Source: Schumannella sp. 10F1B-5-1
GTDB taxonomy: Bacteria > Actinomycetota > Actinomycetes > Actinomycetales > Microbacteriaceae
Reading direction: 5' to 3'
Length of the DNA stretch: 64,000 nucleotides
NCBI RefSeq assembly: GCF_006517535.1
Contig: NZ_VHQH01000036.1
Span: 405,577-469,576 of the forward strand
The notes under the pieces are model-generated. The model made no database searches. It was not told the DNA's origin and saw nothing but the letters and a program-made list of their open reading frames with translations. Shown in pieces: positions 10,000 to 19,179 of this stretch (the first letter of the stretch is position 1; each line of letters begins with the position of its first letter). A program made the translations under genes and the position numbers.

Positions 10000-11274
10000 A
10001 TGACGACCGGGATGAAGACCATCGTGCTCGACGACGACCCCACCGGCACGCAGTCGGCCACCGATGCGGTGGTGCTGCTGCGGGGTGGTGTGGATGAGCT
10101 CGAGACGGTGCTGCGCGAGCGCGACAGCGTGTACGTGCAGACCAACAGCCGCGCCCTGCACGAGGCGGATGCGGTGGAGCTGGTGCGCGGTATCCGCGCC
10201 GATGGCGAGGAGGCGGCTCGTCGTCTCGGCGCCGAGGTGCGGTTCGTGCTGCGCGGCGACTCCACCCTGCGCGGTCACGTGTTCGCCGAGACGGAGCAGT
10301 TCCTCGACGGCGATGCGGTGATGGTCTTCGTCCCGGCGTTCCCTGACGGCGGGCGCACGACCCGCGGGGGAGTGCACTACGTGTCGCTGGCCGGGCAGGA
10401 CGTGCCGGCCGCCGAGACCGAGTACGCCGACGACCCGGTGTTCCCGTTCTCCGATTCGGACCTGGTCGACTACGTGGCCGCCAAGTCGGGGCGCACCGCC
10501 CACGCGGTGAGCCTGGATGCGCTGCGCTCGGGTGCCGCGGCCGCGACGCTGCTCGCGGCCGGCCCCGGCGAGGTCGTGGTCTCCGACGCGGTCGACGGCG
10601 ACGACATCCGCCTGATCGCGGCGGCGATCGCCGAGGCGGAGTCGCAGGGTGCCCGGATCGTGGTGCGCTCGGCGTCGCCGCTGGCGGCCGAGCTGGCTGG
10701 GGTCGCGAGCTCCGGGCTGCTGGCGACCCCGCTCATCCCGGAACCGGCGCCCACCCTGCTGGTGTGCGGCTCGCACACCGCGGGTGCGACGGCGCAGCTC
10801 GCGCCGATCGTCGCAACCTGGGGAGAGCCCTCGGTCGTCGACACCGACGCGGCGCTCGCCGACCCGGCGGCGGCGGGACTCGCCGCGGCAGCCGACGCCG
10901 CCGACCACGTCGCCGAGCGCGGCCTCGCGATCGTGACGACCGCGCGCGTGCGCTCGAGCGACCACGGCACGCTCGACCACGGCGAGAAGGTCATGGCCGC
11001 GCTGACCACGGCCGTGCGCCGGCTGCTGCCGCAGGTCGAGGTCGTGATCTCGAAGGGCGGCATCACGAGCGCCGAGGTCGCCTCGACCGGAATCGGCGCG
11101 ACGCGCGCGGTCGTGCTCGGCCAGGTGCTGCCCGGCGTCTCGGTCTGGCGGCTCACCGCGCACGACGGCCGCGAGCTGCTCTACGTCGTCGTTCCCGGCA
11201 ACGTCGGCGGACCCGACACCCTCGAGCGCGTCGTGCAGTCACTCGGACTGCGCACGTCCGTCCACTCTGCCTGA
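10000..11274 (+). CDS. Four-carbon acid sugar kinase (DUF1537 family)
   Basis: 424 residues. The N-terminal substrate domain starts with TIVLDDDPTGTQSATDAVVL (about 7-26) and has VYVQTNSRALHE and VLRGDSTLRGH. The C-terminal nucleotide-binding domain has ISKGGITSAEVAS and VVPGNVGGPDTLERVV. This is the DUF1537 architecture, shown experimentally for some members to phosphorylate D-threonate, L-threonate, D-erythronate or their 3-keto forms. No PdxA2, class II OtnC-type aldolase or OtnI isomerase gene accompanies it here, so the exact pathway is open. The start is ATG 10000, with a second in-frame ATG at 10012. It forms a unit with the symporter. Confidence 0.92.
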   Translation: MTTGMKTIVLDDDPTGTQSATDAVVLLRGGVDELETVLRERDSVYVQTNSRALHEADAVELVRGIRADGEEAARRLGAEVRFVLRGDSTLRGHVFAETEQFLDGDAVMVFVPAFPDGGRTTRGGVHYVSLAGQDVPAAETEYADDPVFPFSDSDLVDYVAAKSGRTAHAVSLDALRSGAAAATLLAAGPGEVVVSDAVDGDDIRLIAAAIAEAESQGARIVVRSASPLAAELAGVASSGLLATPLIPEPAPTLLVCGSHTAGATAQLAPIVATWGEPSVVDTDAALADPAAAGLAAAADAADHVAERGLAIVTTARVRSSDHGTLDHGEKVMAALTTAVRRLLPQVEVVISKGGITSAEVASTGIGATRAVVLGQVLPGVSVWRLTAHDGRELLYVVVPGNVGGPDTLERVVQSLGLRTSVHSA

Positions 11275-11277
11275 GAC

Positions 11278-11301
11278 GAGGCGGGTGCGACCGCCCGCCT
11301 C
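11278..11301 (+). terminator. Terminator after the acid-sugar kinase gene
   Basis: GAGGCGGG and CCCGCCTC form a perfect 8-bp stem with an 8-nt loop, 4 nt after the kinase stop codon. A TAGGCT motif (11304-11309) follows and may be the -10 of glpX with a ~60-nt leader. Confidence 0.65.
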
Positions 11302-11373
11302 GCTAGGCTGAGTGCAGCGCCGACGCCACCTCGGGCGCATCCCTTCCGTCACTCTTCACAAGGAGGATGCCCA

Positions 11374-12384
11374 ATGGTGACCACCGAGACCGGCACCCTG
11401 TTCCTGCACCCCGACCGCAACCTCGCCCTCGAGCTCGTGCGCGCGACCGAGGCGGCTGCGATCCGCGCCGTGCCGTTCATCGGCCGCGGCGACAAGAACG
11501 GCGCCGACGGCGCGGCCGTGGATGCGATGCGCAAGTTCCTCGGCACCGTCAACTTCGACGGCGTCGTCGTCATCGGCGAGGGCGAGAAGGACGAGGCGCC
11601 GATGCTCTACAACGGCGAGCACGTCGGCAACGGCCGCGGACCCGCCTGCGACATCGCGGTCGACCCGATCGACGGCACCTCGCTCACCGCATCCGGTCGA
11701 CGCAATGCGATCTCGATGATCGCGGCCGCCGACCGCGGCGCGATGCTCGACGCGCACACGGTGTTCTACATGGAGAAGATCGTCACCGGGCCGGACGGCA
11801 TCGGCGTCGTCGACCTGCGCAAGCCGATGGGCGAGAACATCCGCGCGCTCGCGAAGGCGAAGGGCAAGGACGTCAGCGAGATGTCGATCGGCATCCTCGA
11901 CCGCCCGCGCCACGAGGGTCTGATCGAGGAGATCCGCGCGGCCGGCGCCGGAACCCGCCTGCTGCTCGACGGCGACGTCGCCGGCGGCATCGACGCGGCC
12001 AGCTACGAGGGCCGTCTCGACATGTGCGTCGGCACGGGCGGCAGCCCCGAGGGCGTCGCGACGGCGTGCGCGATCAAGGCGCTCGGAGGGCTCATCCAGA
12101 CCCGCCTCGCCCCGAAGACCGACGACGAGAAGCAGAAGGGCCTGGATGCGGGCCTCAAGTTCGACCACGTCTACGAGGTCGACGAGCTCGTGAAGGGCGA
12201 CAACACCTTCTTCGTCGCCACCGGCGTGACCGACGGCAACCTGGTCGGCGGCGTGCGCCGGAAGGGACCGATCATCCGCACCGAGTCGATCGTGCTGCGC
12301 GCCCGCTCGGGCACCATCCGTCGCGTCACGGCCGACCACCTGGTCGAGAAGTGGCTGCAGGAGGGCGAGCTCGCCGGTATCTGA
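11374..12384 (+). CDS. glpX: Class II fructose-1,6-bisphosphatase
   Basis: Gluconeogenic phosphatase converting FBP to F6P in the cytosol. The 336-residue protein has the GlpX motifs IGEGEKDEAPMLYNGE (metal-binding acidic residues), DIAVDPIDGTSLTASG and VGTGGSPEGVATACAI, and has the normal family length. AGGAGG lies 7 nt before ATG 11374. GlpX is the usual actinobacterial FBPase. It has its own likely TAGGCT promoter and a downstream hairpin, so it appears separate from the kinase operon, although its position would suit growth on substrates entering as triose phosphate. Confidence 0.97.
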   Translation: MVTTETGTLFLHPDRNLALELVRATEAAAIRAVPFIGRGDKNGADGAAVDAMRKFLGTVNFDGVVVIGEGEKDEAPMLYNGEHVGNGRGPACDIAVDPIDGTSLTASGRRNAISMIAAADRGAMLDAHTVFYMEKIVTGPDGIGVVDLRKPMGENIRALAKAKGKDVSEMSIGILDRPRHEGLIEEIRAAGAGTRLLLDGDVAGGIDAASYEGRLDMCVGTGGSPEGVATACAIKALGGLIQTRLAPKTDDEKQKGLDAGLKFDHVYEVDELVKGDNTFFVATGVTDGNLVGGVRRKGPIIRTESIVLRARSGTIRRVTADHLVEKWLQEGELAGI

Positions 12385-12391
12385 CGCGATG

Positions 12392-12417
12392 AGCATCCCT
12401 GCTCGAGAGCAGGTGCT
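12392..12417 (+). terminator. Terminator after glpX
   Basis: CCTGCTC-GA-GAGCAGG forms a tight stem, extended by AGCA/TGCT, 7 nt after the glpX stop codon. Confidence 0.6.
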
Positions 12418-12444
12418 GGCGCGTGAGTGCGTGCGCGTGAGCGC

Positions 12445-12473
12445 TTGTGAGTGAGCGCTCACTCAGTTAGAGT
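12445..12473 (+). promoter_or_regulatory. Promoter and operator of the TetR-exporter operon
   Basis: TTGTGA (12445-12450), 17-bp spacer and TAGAGT (12468-12473) form the promoter. The spacer is occupied by TGAGTGAGC-GCTCACTCA (12448-12465), a perfect 18-bp palindrome. Further GTGAGYG half-sites lie upstream at about 12423 and 12437. The start codon at 12480 begins 6 nt after the -10, so the mRNA is probably leaderless. Confidence 0.8.
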
Positions 12474-12479
12474 TCCGGC

Positions 12480-13097
12480 GTGGTGCTGCCGGAGGAGTTC
12501 GTCGAGGTGCGCGTGCGCGCCCGCCCGATGGCGCCCGAGGACCGGCGCGACGCGATCATCGACGCCGTCATCCCGCTGCTCATGGAGCACGGCCGCGACC
12601 TCAGCACCAAGCGCATCGCGCAGGCCGCCGGCGTCGCCGAGGGGACGGTATTCCGCGCCTTCGGCGACAAGGAGAGCCTGATCCGGGCCGCCGTCGCCAA
12701 GCACTTCGACCCGCTGCCGCTGCACACCCGCCTGCGCGGGATCGACGTCGAGCTGCCCGTCGAGCAGAAGCTCGCTGAGGTCATCGGCCTGCTGCGCGAC
12801 CGCATGGACGGCGTCATCCGCCTCTTCACCGCGCTCGGCGGCGACCCGCCGCCCGACGAGCGCACCGACCCCGACGAGGCGTGGCTCGCCCTGCTCGGTG
12901 AGATCTTCGACCGGGACCGCGACGCGCTGCGCGTCGGCATCCCCGAGCTCGCGTTCTACCTCCGCCTCGTCGCCTTCGGCGCCTCGGTGCCGCAGTTCCA
13001 CGCTCCCCACGAGTTCAGCACCGCCGAACTCGCCGCCTTCGTCACCGGCGGCGTCCTCCACCACACGCCTGCGGGAGCATCCCGCACCGACGGCTAG
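12480..13097 (+). CDS. TetR-family repressor of the adjacent ABC exporter
   Basis: 205 residues from GTG 12480. The N-terminal HTH is LSTKRIAQAAGVAEGTVFRAFGDKESL in consecutive register (about 42-68), with the typical G-V-A-G-T-F-F pattern. The C-terminal helical domain is the ligand pocket. The gene is followed 7 nt later by two ABC exporter genes and preceded by a perfect palindrome inside its own promoter. The classic arrangement of an autoregulated drug-efflux repressor is therefore the simplest reading. No inducer can be named from the sequence. Confidence 0.9.
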   Translation: MVLPEEFVEVRVRARPMAPEDRRDAIIDAVIPLLMEHGRDLSTKRIAQAAGVAEGTVFRAFGDKESLIRAAVAKHFDPLPLHTRLRGIDVELPVEQKLAEVIGLLRDRMDGVIRLFTALGGDPPPDERTDPDEAWLALLGEIFDRDRDALRVGIPELAFYLRLVAFGASVPQFHAPHEFSTAELAAFVTGGVLHHTPAGASRTDG

Positions 13098-13104
13098 GAC
13101 CGAC

Positions 13105-14838
13105 GTGCTCGTCCGACTCCTCACCCGCTTCCTGCGCCCCTCCTGGCCGCTGCTGATCGCGCTGATCGTGCTGCAGTTCGCCCAGTCGATGGCCTCGCTC
13201 TATCTGCCCAGCCTCAACGCCGACATCATCGACGAGGGCGTCGCCAAGAACGACACCGGCTACATCCTCAGCACCGGCGGCGTCATGCTGCTCATCACGC
13301 TGCTGCAGGTCGCCTGCTCGATCGCCGCCGTCTACTTCGGCGCCCGCGCCGCGATGGCCTTCGGCCGGGATGTGCGCGGCGCCGTGTTCGAGCGCGTCGG
13401 CGTCTTCTCCGAGCGCGAGGTCTCGCGCTTCGGCGCCCCCTCGCTCATCACCCGCACGACCAACGATGTGCAGCAGGTGCAGATGCTCGTGCTCATGAGC
13501 GCGACCCTGCTCGTCTCGGCGCCGATCCTGGCGGTCGGCGGCGTGATCATGGCGCTGCGCGAAGACGTGCAGCTCAGCTGGATCATGGTCGTCGCGATCC
13601 CCGTGCTGCTGATCGCCGTGGGACTGATCGTCAGCCGGATGGTGCCCTGGTTCCAGCGGATGCAGGACCGCATCGACGGCATCAATCGCGTGCTGCGCGA
13701 GCAGCTCACCGGCATCCGCGTCGTGCGGGCGTTCGTGCGCGAGCCGGTCGAGGTCGAGCGCTTCGAGGGCGCCAACCGCGACGTGACGCAGGCGGCGACC
13801 GCGGCGGGCCGCTGGTTCGCGCTGATGTTCCCGGTCGTGATGCTCGTGCTCAACCTCTCGAGCATCGCCGTGCTCTGGTTCGGCGCGTACCGGATCGACG
13901 ACGGCAGCCTGCAGATCGGCTCGCTCACCGCGTTCCTGCAGTACCTGCTGCAGATCCTCGGCGCGGTCATGATGGCGACGATGCTCGGCTTCCTGCTGCC
14001 GCGCGCGACGGTGTCGGCGAACCGCATCGGCGAGGTGCTCGAGACCTCGTCGTCGGTCGTGCCTCCCGCGCATCCCGTGCACGAGACCGCCGGCCACGGC
14101 GAGGTCGAGCTGCGCGCGGCGACCTTCGCCTACCCGGGCGCCGACCAGCCCGTGCTGCGCGAGGTCTCGTTCACGGCCCGCCGCGGCGAGACCACCGCGA
14201 TCATCGGCTCGACCGGGTCGGGCAAGACGACCCTGGTCGGACTGCTGCCGCGCCTGTTCGACGTGACCGAGGGGTCCGTGCTGGTCGACGGCGTCGACGT
14301 GCGCGAGCTCGACCCCGACCTGCTCTGGGGGCGCATCGGGCTCGTGCCGCAGAAGGCGTACCTGTTCAGCGGCACGATCGCGTCGAACCTGCGCTACGGC
14401 AACCCCGAGGCGACGGATGCGCAGCTCTGGTCGGCGCTCGAGATCGCGCAGGCGCGCGACTTCGTCGAAGAGCTGCCGGAAGGGCTCGAGGCGCCGATCT
14501 CCCAGGGCGGCACGAACGTCTCGGGAGGCCAGAGGCAGCGGCTCGCGATCGCGAGGGCGCTCGTGAAGAGACCCGAGGTCTATGTCTTCGACGACGCCTT
14601 CTCGGCGCTCGACACGGCGACGGATGCGCGGCTGCGGTCGGCGCTCGAGCGCCAGGTCGGCGACGCGACCATGATCGTCGTCGCCCAGCGCGTGTCGACG
14701 ATCGTCGACGCCGACCAGATCCTGGTGCTCGACGACGGGCGCGTGGTCGCCCGCGGCACCCACGACGAGCTGCTCGCGACCTCGGACGAGTACGCCGAGA
14801 TCGTGTCGAGCCAGCTCACGGCGGAGGAGGCGGCATGA
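13105..14838 (+). CDS. ABC exporter half-transporter, degenerate-site subunit
   Basis: 577 residues from GTG 13105, 7 nt after the repressor gene. Six membrane helices (about 15-310) form a type I exporter domain; the rest is the nucleotide-binding domain. Walker A is [10 protein letters not shown] (about 368-377) and the signature is [15 protein letters not shown] (about 472). The Walker B end is [12 protein letters not shown], with Asp where the catalytic Glu is normally found. A consensus signature with a non-catalytic Walker B is what heterodimeric exporters of the TM287/288 or BmrCD kind show in one subunit. It overlaps the partner gene by 4 nt. The likely substrates are drugs or lipophilic metabolites. 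Confidence 0.93.
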   Translation: MLVRLLTRFLRPSWPLLIALIVLQFAQSMASLYLPSLNADIIDEGVAKNDTGYILSTGGVMLLITLLQVACSIAAVYFGARAAMAFGRDVRGAVFERVGVFSEREVSRFGAPSLITRTTNDVQQVQMLVLMSATLLVSAPILAVGGVIMALREDVQLSWIMVVAIPVLLIAVGLIVSRMVPWFQRMQDRIDGINRVLREQLTGIRVVRAFVREPVEVERFEGANRDVTQAATAAGRWFALMFPVVMLVLNLSSIAVLWFGAYRIDDGSLQIGSLTAFLQYLLQILGAVMMATMLGFLLPRATVSANRIGEVLETSSSVVPPAHPVHETAGHGEVELRAATFAYPGADQPVLREVSFTARRGETTAIIGSTGSGKTTLVGLLPRLFDVTEGSVLVDGVDVRELDPDLLWGRIGLVPQKAYLFSGTIASNLRYGNPEATDAQLWSALEIAQARDFVEELPEGLEAPISQGGTNVSGGQRQRLAIARALVKRPEVYVFDDAFSALDTATDARLRSALERQVGDATMIVVAQRVSTIVDADQILVLDDGRVVARGTHDELLATSDEYAEIVSSQLTAEEAA

Positions 14839-16877
14839 GCGACGAGACGAACCGGCCCGCCGACGAGCGTCCGGCGAGCGAGCAGACCGAAGCATCGACG
14901 CGACCCTCGGCGCCCCCACGGCGCGGACCGGGTGGGGGCGGCGGACCCTTCGGCGGCGCCGGCATGCCCGCCGAGAAGAGCATGAACTTCCTGCCCTCGG
15001 CGAAGCGCCTGCTGGGCCGCCTGCGCCCCGAGCGCGGCGGGATGATCGTGGTGCTGCTGCTCGGCGTCGTCAGCGTCGTCCTCTCCGTCCTCGGGCCCAA
15101 GATCCTCGGCCAGGCGACGAACGTGATCTTCGCCGGGGTGATCGGATCGCAGCTGCCCGACGGCGCATCCAAGCAGCAGATCATCGACCAGCTCGTCGCC
15201 CAGGGCGACACGGCGCGCGGCGACATGATCCGCGGCCTCGACCTCGTGCCCGGGCAGGGCATCGACTTCTCGGCGCTGCACCTCGTGCTCGGCTCGGTGC
15301 TGCTGCTCTATGTGCTGGCCTCCGTCTTCGGCTGGCTGCAGGGCTACGTGCTCAACGGCATCACGCAGCGCACGGTGTTCCGGCTGCGCTCGGACGTCGA
15401 GGCGAAGATCCACCGGCTGCCGCTGTCGTACTTCGACCGGATGCCGCGGGGCGAGCTGCTGAGCCGGGTCACGAACGACATCGACAACGTCTCGCAGAGC
15501 CTGCAGCAGACGATCAGCCAGGCGCTCACCTCGGTGCTGACCGTGATCGGCGTCGTCGCGATGATGTTGGTCATCTCGCCGTGGCTCGCGCTCATCGCGC
15601 TCGTCACGATCCCGTTGACGCTGGTCGTGACCACGGTGATCGCCAAGCGGTCGCAGAAGCTGTTCGTCGCGCAGTGGAAGAACACGGGCGAGCTGAACGC
15701 GCAGATCGAGGAGGGCTACACCGGCCACGCGCTCGTCAAGGTCTTCGGCCGCCACCGCGAGGTCGAGGCGCGCTTCGCCGAGAAGAACGAGGAGCTCTTC
15801 AAGGCCAGCTTCGGCGCCCAGTTCGTGAGCGGCATCATCATGCCGGCGATGATGTTCATCGGGAACCTCGTCTACGTCGCGATCGCCGTCGTCGGCGGAC
15901 TGCTCGTCGCGAGCGGGTCGATGACGCTCGGCGACGTGCAGGCCTTCATCCAGTACTCGCGTCAGTTCACGCAGCCGCTGTCGCAGCTCGGCTCGATGGC
16001 GAACCTGCTGCAGTCGGGCGTCGCGAGCGCCGAGCGCGTGTTCGAGCTACTGGATGCCGACGAGCAGAGCGCCGACCCGGCGGCGCCCGAGCGCCCGGCC
16101 GGCAGCGGCGGACGCCTCGCCTTCGAGCAGGTCGACTTCGACTACGTGCCCGAGAAGCCGCTCATCCGCGACCTCTCGCTCGTCGCCGAGCCCGGGCAGA
16201 CGGTCGCGATCGTCGGCCCCACCGGAGCGGGCAAGACGACGCTCGTGAACCTGATCATGCGCTTCTACGAGCCGCAGTCGGGCCGCATCACCCTCGACGG
16301 CGTCGACATCGCGCGGACGTCGCGCGCCGATCTGCGCTCGCGCACCGGCATGGTGCTGCAGGACACCTGGCTGTTCGCGGGCACGATCCGCGACAACATC
16401 GCCTACGGTCGGCCGGATGCGACCGAGGAGGAGATCCTCGACGCCGCGCAGGCGAGCTTCGTCGACCGCTTCGTGCACTCGCTGCCCGACGGCTACGACA
16501 CCCTGCTCGACGACGAGGCCTCGAACATCAGCGCAGGCGAGAAGCAGCTGCTGGCGATCGCGCGCGCCTTCCTCGCGCGGCCGAGCGTGCTGATCCTCGA
16601 TGAGGCGACCAGCTCGGTCGACACCCGCACCGAGCTGCTCGTGCAGCGGGCGATGGCCGAGCTGCGCCGCGATCGCACGAGCTTCGTGATCGCGCACCGC
16701 CTGTCGACGATCCGGGATGCGGACCTCATCCTCGTCATGGAGAAGGGCTCGATCGTCGAGCAGGGCTCGCACGCCGAGCTGCTCGAGCACGGCGGCGCCT
16801 ACGCCCGGCTCTACCAGGCGCAGTTCGCCGCGCCGGTGGACGAAGGCGCCGAGGCCCCGGACCCCGTGCAGGGCTGA
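14835..16877 (+). CDS. ABC exporter half-transporter, catalytic-site subunit
   Basis: 680 residues. A Pro/Gly-rich N-terminal tail of about 45 residues (including [17 protein letters not shown]) precedes six membrane helices, with a large insertion between helices 1 and 2. The nucleotide-binding domain has Walker [10 protein letters not shown] (about 461) and Walker [13 protein letters not shown] with the catalytic Glu. Its signature is the divergent [15 protein letters not shown] (about 564). The defects are therefore complementary to those of the preceding subunit: one composite ATP site is consensus and one is not. It is translationally coupled (ATGA) and ends 2 nt from the convergent rmuC stop, leaving no room for a separate terminator. 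Confidence 0.94.
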   Translation: MSDETNRPADERPASEQTEASTRPSAPPRRGPGGGGGPFGGAGMPAEKSMNFLPSAKRLLGRLRPERGGMIVVLLLGVVSVVLSVLGPKILGQATNVIFAGVIGSQLPDGASKQQIIDQLVAQGDTARGDMIRGLDLVPGQGIDFSALHLVLGSVLLLYVLASVFGWLQGYVLNGITQRTVFRLRSDVEAKIHRLPLSYFDRMPRGELLSRVTNDIDNVSQSLQQTISQALTSVLTVIGVVAMMLVISPWLALIALVTIPLTLVVTTVIAKRSQKLFVAQWKNTGELNAQIEEGYTGHALVKVFGRHREVEARFAEKNEELFKASFGAQFVSGIIMPAMMFIGNLVYVAIAVVGGLLVASGSMTLGDVQAFIQYSRQFTQPLSQLGSMANLLQSGVASAERVFELLDADEQSADPAAPERPAGSGGRLAFEQVDFDYVPEKPLIRDLSLVAEPGQTVAIVGPTGAGKTTLVNLIMRFYEPQSGRITLDGVDIARTSRADLRSRTGMVLQDTWLFAGTIRDNIAYGRPDATEEEILDAAQASFVDRFVHSLPDGYDTLLDDEASNISAGEKQLLAIARAFLARPSVLILDEATSSVDTRTELLVQRAMAELRRDRTSFVIAHRLSTIRDADLILVMEKGSIVEQGSHAELLEHGGAYARLYQAQFAAPVDEGAEAPDPVQG

Positions 16878-16879
16878 GG

Positions 16880-18310
16880 TCAGGCGCTGCGGCGCTCGTC
16901 CTCGTCGTCGGCCGTGTCGTCGCGAGGCGTCGAGCCCGCGAGGCCGAGGTCAAGTTCCTCGTGGCCCGTGCCGGCGAGCGCGAGCCGCTGCTCTTCGGCG
17001 ATCTGATCGGTGAGAGCTGACGCGGTTACCTGGCGGGTGTCCTCGTCGATCTCCTTCAACGCCGGCAGTACTTTCGCTTCGTCGAGCTGACTGAGCCGCT
17101 TGGCCGAGGGGAGCACCTGACGTTCGAGCGAGCCGACGAACGCGTTGTAGTCCTTGACGCTTCGCTCAATTGACCGCCCGAGCTTGTCCACGCGCCCTGC
17201 CAGAGTCGTGATGCGCCCATAGAGCTCTCGGCTCACGTCGAACAGCGCTCGAGCCTCTTGGGTGACGACCTCGTGACGCCAACTGACGGCGACGGCCTTC
17301 AGCACCGAGAACAGTGTCACGGGCGACGCAAGCGCAACGTGCTTCGAGAAGGCGAACTCCATGATCGTCGGATCGGCTTCGAGCGCTGCGGACAGCAAAG
17401 ACTCCGACGGGATGAATGCGACGACCATCTCGGGACTCGCCTCCAGCCCGTCCCAGTAGCTCTTGCCGCCGAGCGTCGTGATGTGGTCGCGAACCGCCTT
17501 GACATGCTGCTTCAGCAGCGCTTCGCGACGGGCGAGTTCGGCGTCTCCAGCACCGGCATCGATCGCCGACGCCTCGAGGTATGAGTTGAAGGGCACCTTC
17601 GAGTCGACGGCGATGTTCTTGCCACCGGGGAGGTGGACGACCATGTCGGGGCGTGCAGTGCGGTTGTCGATCTGGACGCTCGCCTGCACGTCGAAGTTCA
17701 CGTGCTCGAGCATTCCCGCGGCCTCGACGACGCTGCGCAGTTGCGTCTCTCCCCACACTCCGCGGGTCGCATTGTTGCGCAACGCGGAAGCCAGCGAGTC
17801 GGCAGTGCGGCGAAGGCGCTCTTCCGACTCTGCCGCCGACGTCAGCTGCCGGGTGAGCTCTCCGTGCTCGCGGCTGCGCTGCTGTTCGAGCTCGGCGACC
17901 TTGCTCTGCATCGTGCGCAGCGACTCTTGCACCGGGCTGAGCGCCTGGAGCACCTTGCTCTCGGAAGCCGCGTCGGTCTGCTCCCGGTGCGCACGCTCTC
18001 GCCTTTCGGCCTCGGTGCGCTCGATGAGGTCACGGAACTGCCGCTCCTGGCCAGCGAGCGCTTCGCGTGCTGCTTCGAGGGACGCTCGGACGCCGGAGAG
18101 CTCGGCGTTCAGCTCGCCGCGCCGGCCCGCCTCCTCGGCGCGCACCGCATCCAGCTCGCGCGCGTGCCGGGCGGCGACCAGCTCGGGGTTCTCGACCGGC
18201 GCATCCACGGTGCTCTCGGCCGTGCGGCGCGACCGCAGCAGGAGCGCGGCGGCGACGGCGCCCACGACGAGGCCGAGGATCAGTCCGATGAGCAGGGAGA
18301 GCGGGTCCAT
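16880..18310 (-). CDS. rmuC: DNA recombination protein RmuC
   Basis: 476 residues. One N-terminal membrane helix (LLIGLILGLVVGAVAAALLL) anchors a long coiled coil (about 50-190, rich in Glu/Arg/Gln). The conserved RmuC domain follows, with RGVWGETQLRSVVEAAGML, PDMVVHLPGGKNIAVDSKVP and EMVVAFIPSESLL. RmuC limits DNA inversions at short repeats in E. coli; the nuclease-like core is a family inference. The coding sequence is visibly less GC-rich than its neighbours between about 17.0 and 17.9 kb, with more A/T third positions, possibly from transfer or weaker codon selection. A CACACT motif 6 nt before the ATG may be a weak leaderless -10. Confidence 0.94.
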   Translation of the reverse strand: MDPLSLLIGLILGLVVGAVAAALLLRSRRTAESTVDAPVENPELVAARHARELDAVRAEEAGRRGELNAELSGVRASLEAAREALAGQERQFRDLIERTEAERRERAHREQTDAASESKVLQALSPVQESLRTMQSKVAELEQQRSREHGELTRQLTSAAESEERLRRTADSLASALRNNATRGVWGETQLRSVVEAAGMLEHVNFDVQASVQIDNRTARPDMVVHLPGGKNIAVDSKVPFNSYLEASAIDAGAGDAELARREALLKQHVKAVRDHITTLGGKSYWDGLEASPEMVVAFIPSESLLSAALEADPTIMEFAFSKHVALASPVTLFSVLKAVAVSWRHEVVTQEARALFDVSRELYGRITTLAGRVDKLGRSIERSVKDYNAFVGSLERQVLPSAKRLSQLDEAKVLPALKEIDEDTRQVTASALTDQIAEEQRLALAGTGHEELDLGLAGSTPRDDTADDEDERRSA

Positions 18311-18391
18311 GCCGACAGTGTGGCGGGGGCCGCCGACATCGGGGTCGAGGCTCGCCCCGGCGGGCGGGGATGCGGCGTCGACGACGGGGCG

Positions 18392-19084
18392 TCAGACGCC
18401 GAAGCTGTGGTTCAGTGCGTACAGCTCGGTGACGACGCCGTCGGGGCCGACGCGGGCCGACACGTAGTCGGCGAGCGGATTGCCGTAGTCGTCCGTGCCG
18501 CCGATCTCGTGCACGTCGGCCGCGTGGAAGCGCGTCGGAACGCCGTCGATGTCGACCGGATCCGCCGACGAGCCGGGACCCGGCACCACATCGGCCACGG
18601 TCGAGCCCACCGTCACGTCGTCCGCCCCGGCGGTGATCGCGACGTCGCCGACCTCCGCTGCCGTCACGACGTAGTTCACGAGGTTCTGGTCGGGCACGGA
18701 GGCGTTGGACTCCAGCACGCGCAGGGTGAATCCCTCCCAGGCGTAGTCGGTACCCGGCTGCTCCTCGATGTGACCGGGGTACGCCTCCTCGGTCGGCTCG
18801 GCGCCGAACGCGTCGGTGTACGCGGCGACCAGGTCATCGGCGGTCGAGGTGTAGGGGAGTGCGCTCAGCTCGGTTCCGTCGGCATCCAGCAGCTTCACGT
18901 CGGCGGCGCCGATGCGCACAGTGGCGACAGCGGGCTCGGCCGAGGCCGAGGTCGACGGGGATGACGTGCCGCTCGCGTCATCGGCGGGGGCGGAGGTGGC
19001 GCATCCCGTCAGTGCGATCGCCGCAGCGGCGGTGGTCAGGCCCAGCAGGAGGGTGCGGATGCGAGTGCCGACGTCGGAGGACAT
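18392..19084 (-). CDS. Putative secreted lipoprotein
   Basis: 230 residues with a lipoprotein signal peptide and lipobox ALTGC (C28), then a Ser/Thr/Ala linker (GTSSPSTSASAEP). The mature part has no motif I recognise. It is predicted to be attached to the outer face of the membrane. It lies between rmuC and an exonuclease gene in the same orientation, with gaps of 81 and 95 nt, so it may have its own promoter. Function is unknown. Confidence 0.75.
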   Translation of the reverse strand: MSSDVGTRIRTLLLGLTTAAAAIALTGCATSAPADDASGTSSPSTSASAEPAVATVRIGAADVKLLDADGTELSALPYTSTADDLVAAYTDAFGAEPTEEAYPGHIEEQPGTDYAWEGFTLRVLESNASVPDQNLVNYVVTAAEVGDVAITAGADDVTVGSTVADVVPGPGSSADPVDIDGVPTRFHAADVHEIGGTDDYGNPLADYVSARVGPDGVVTELYALNHSFGV

Positions 19085-19179
19085 GGCCTCGATCCTGCCG
19101 AGCGAGCCTGGAGATCCAAGGAGTGGTCGACAACGATGGGGTCACGATCGGCGAGCGGCCCGAACAAGGCCCACCGGTG

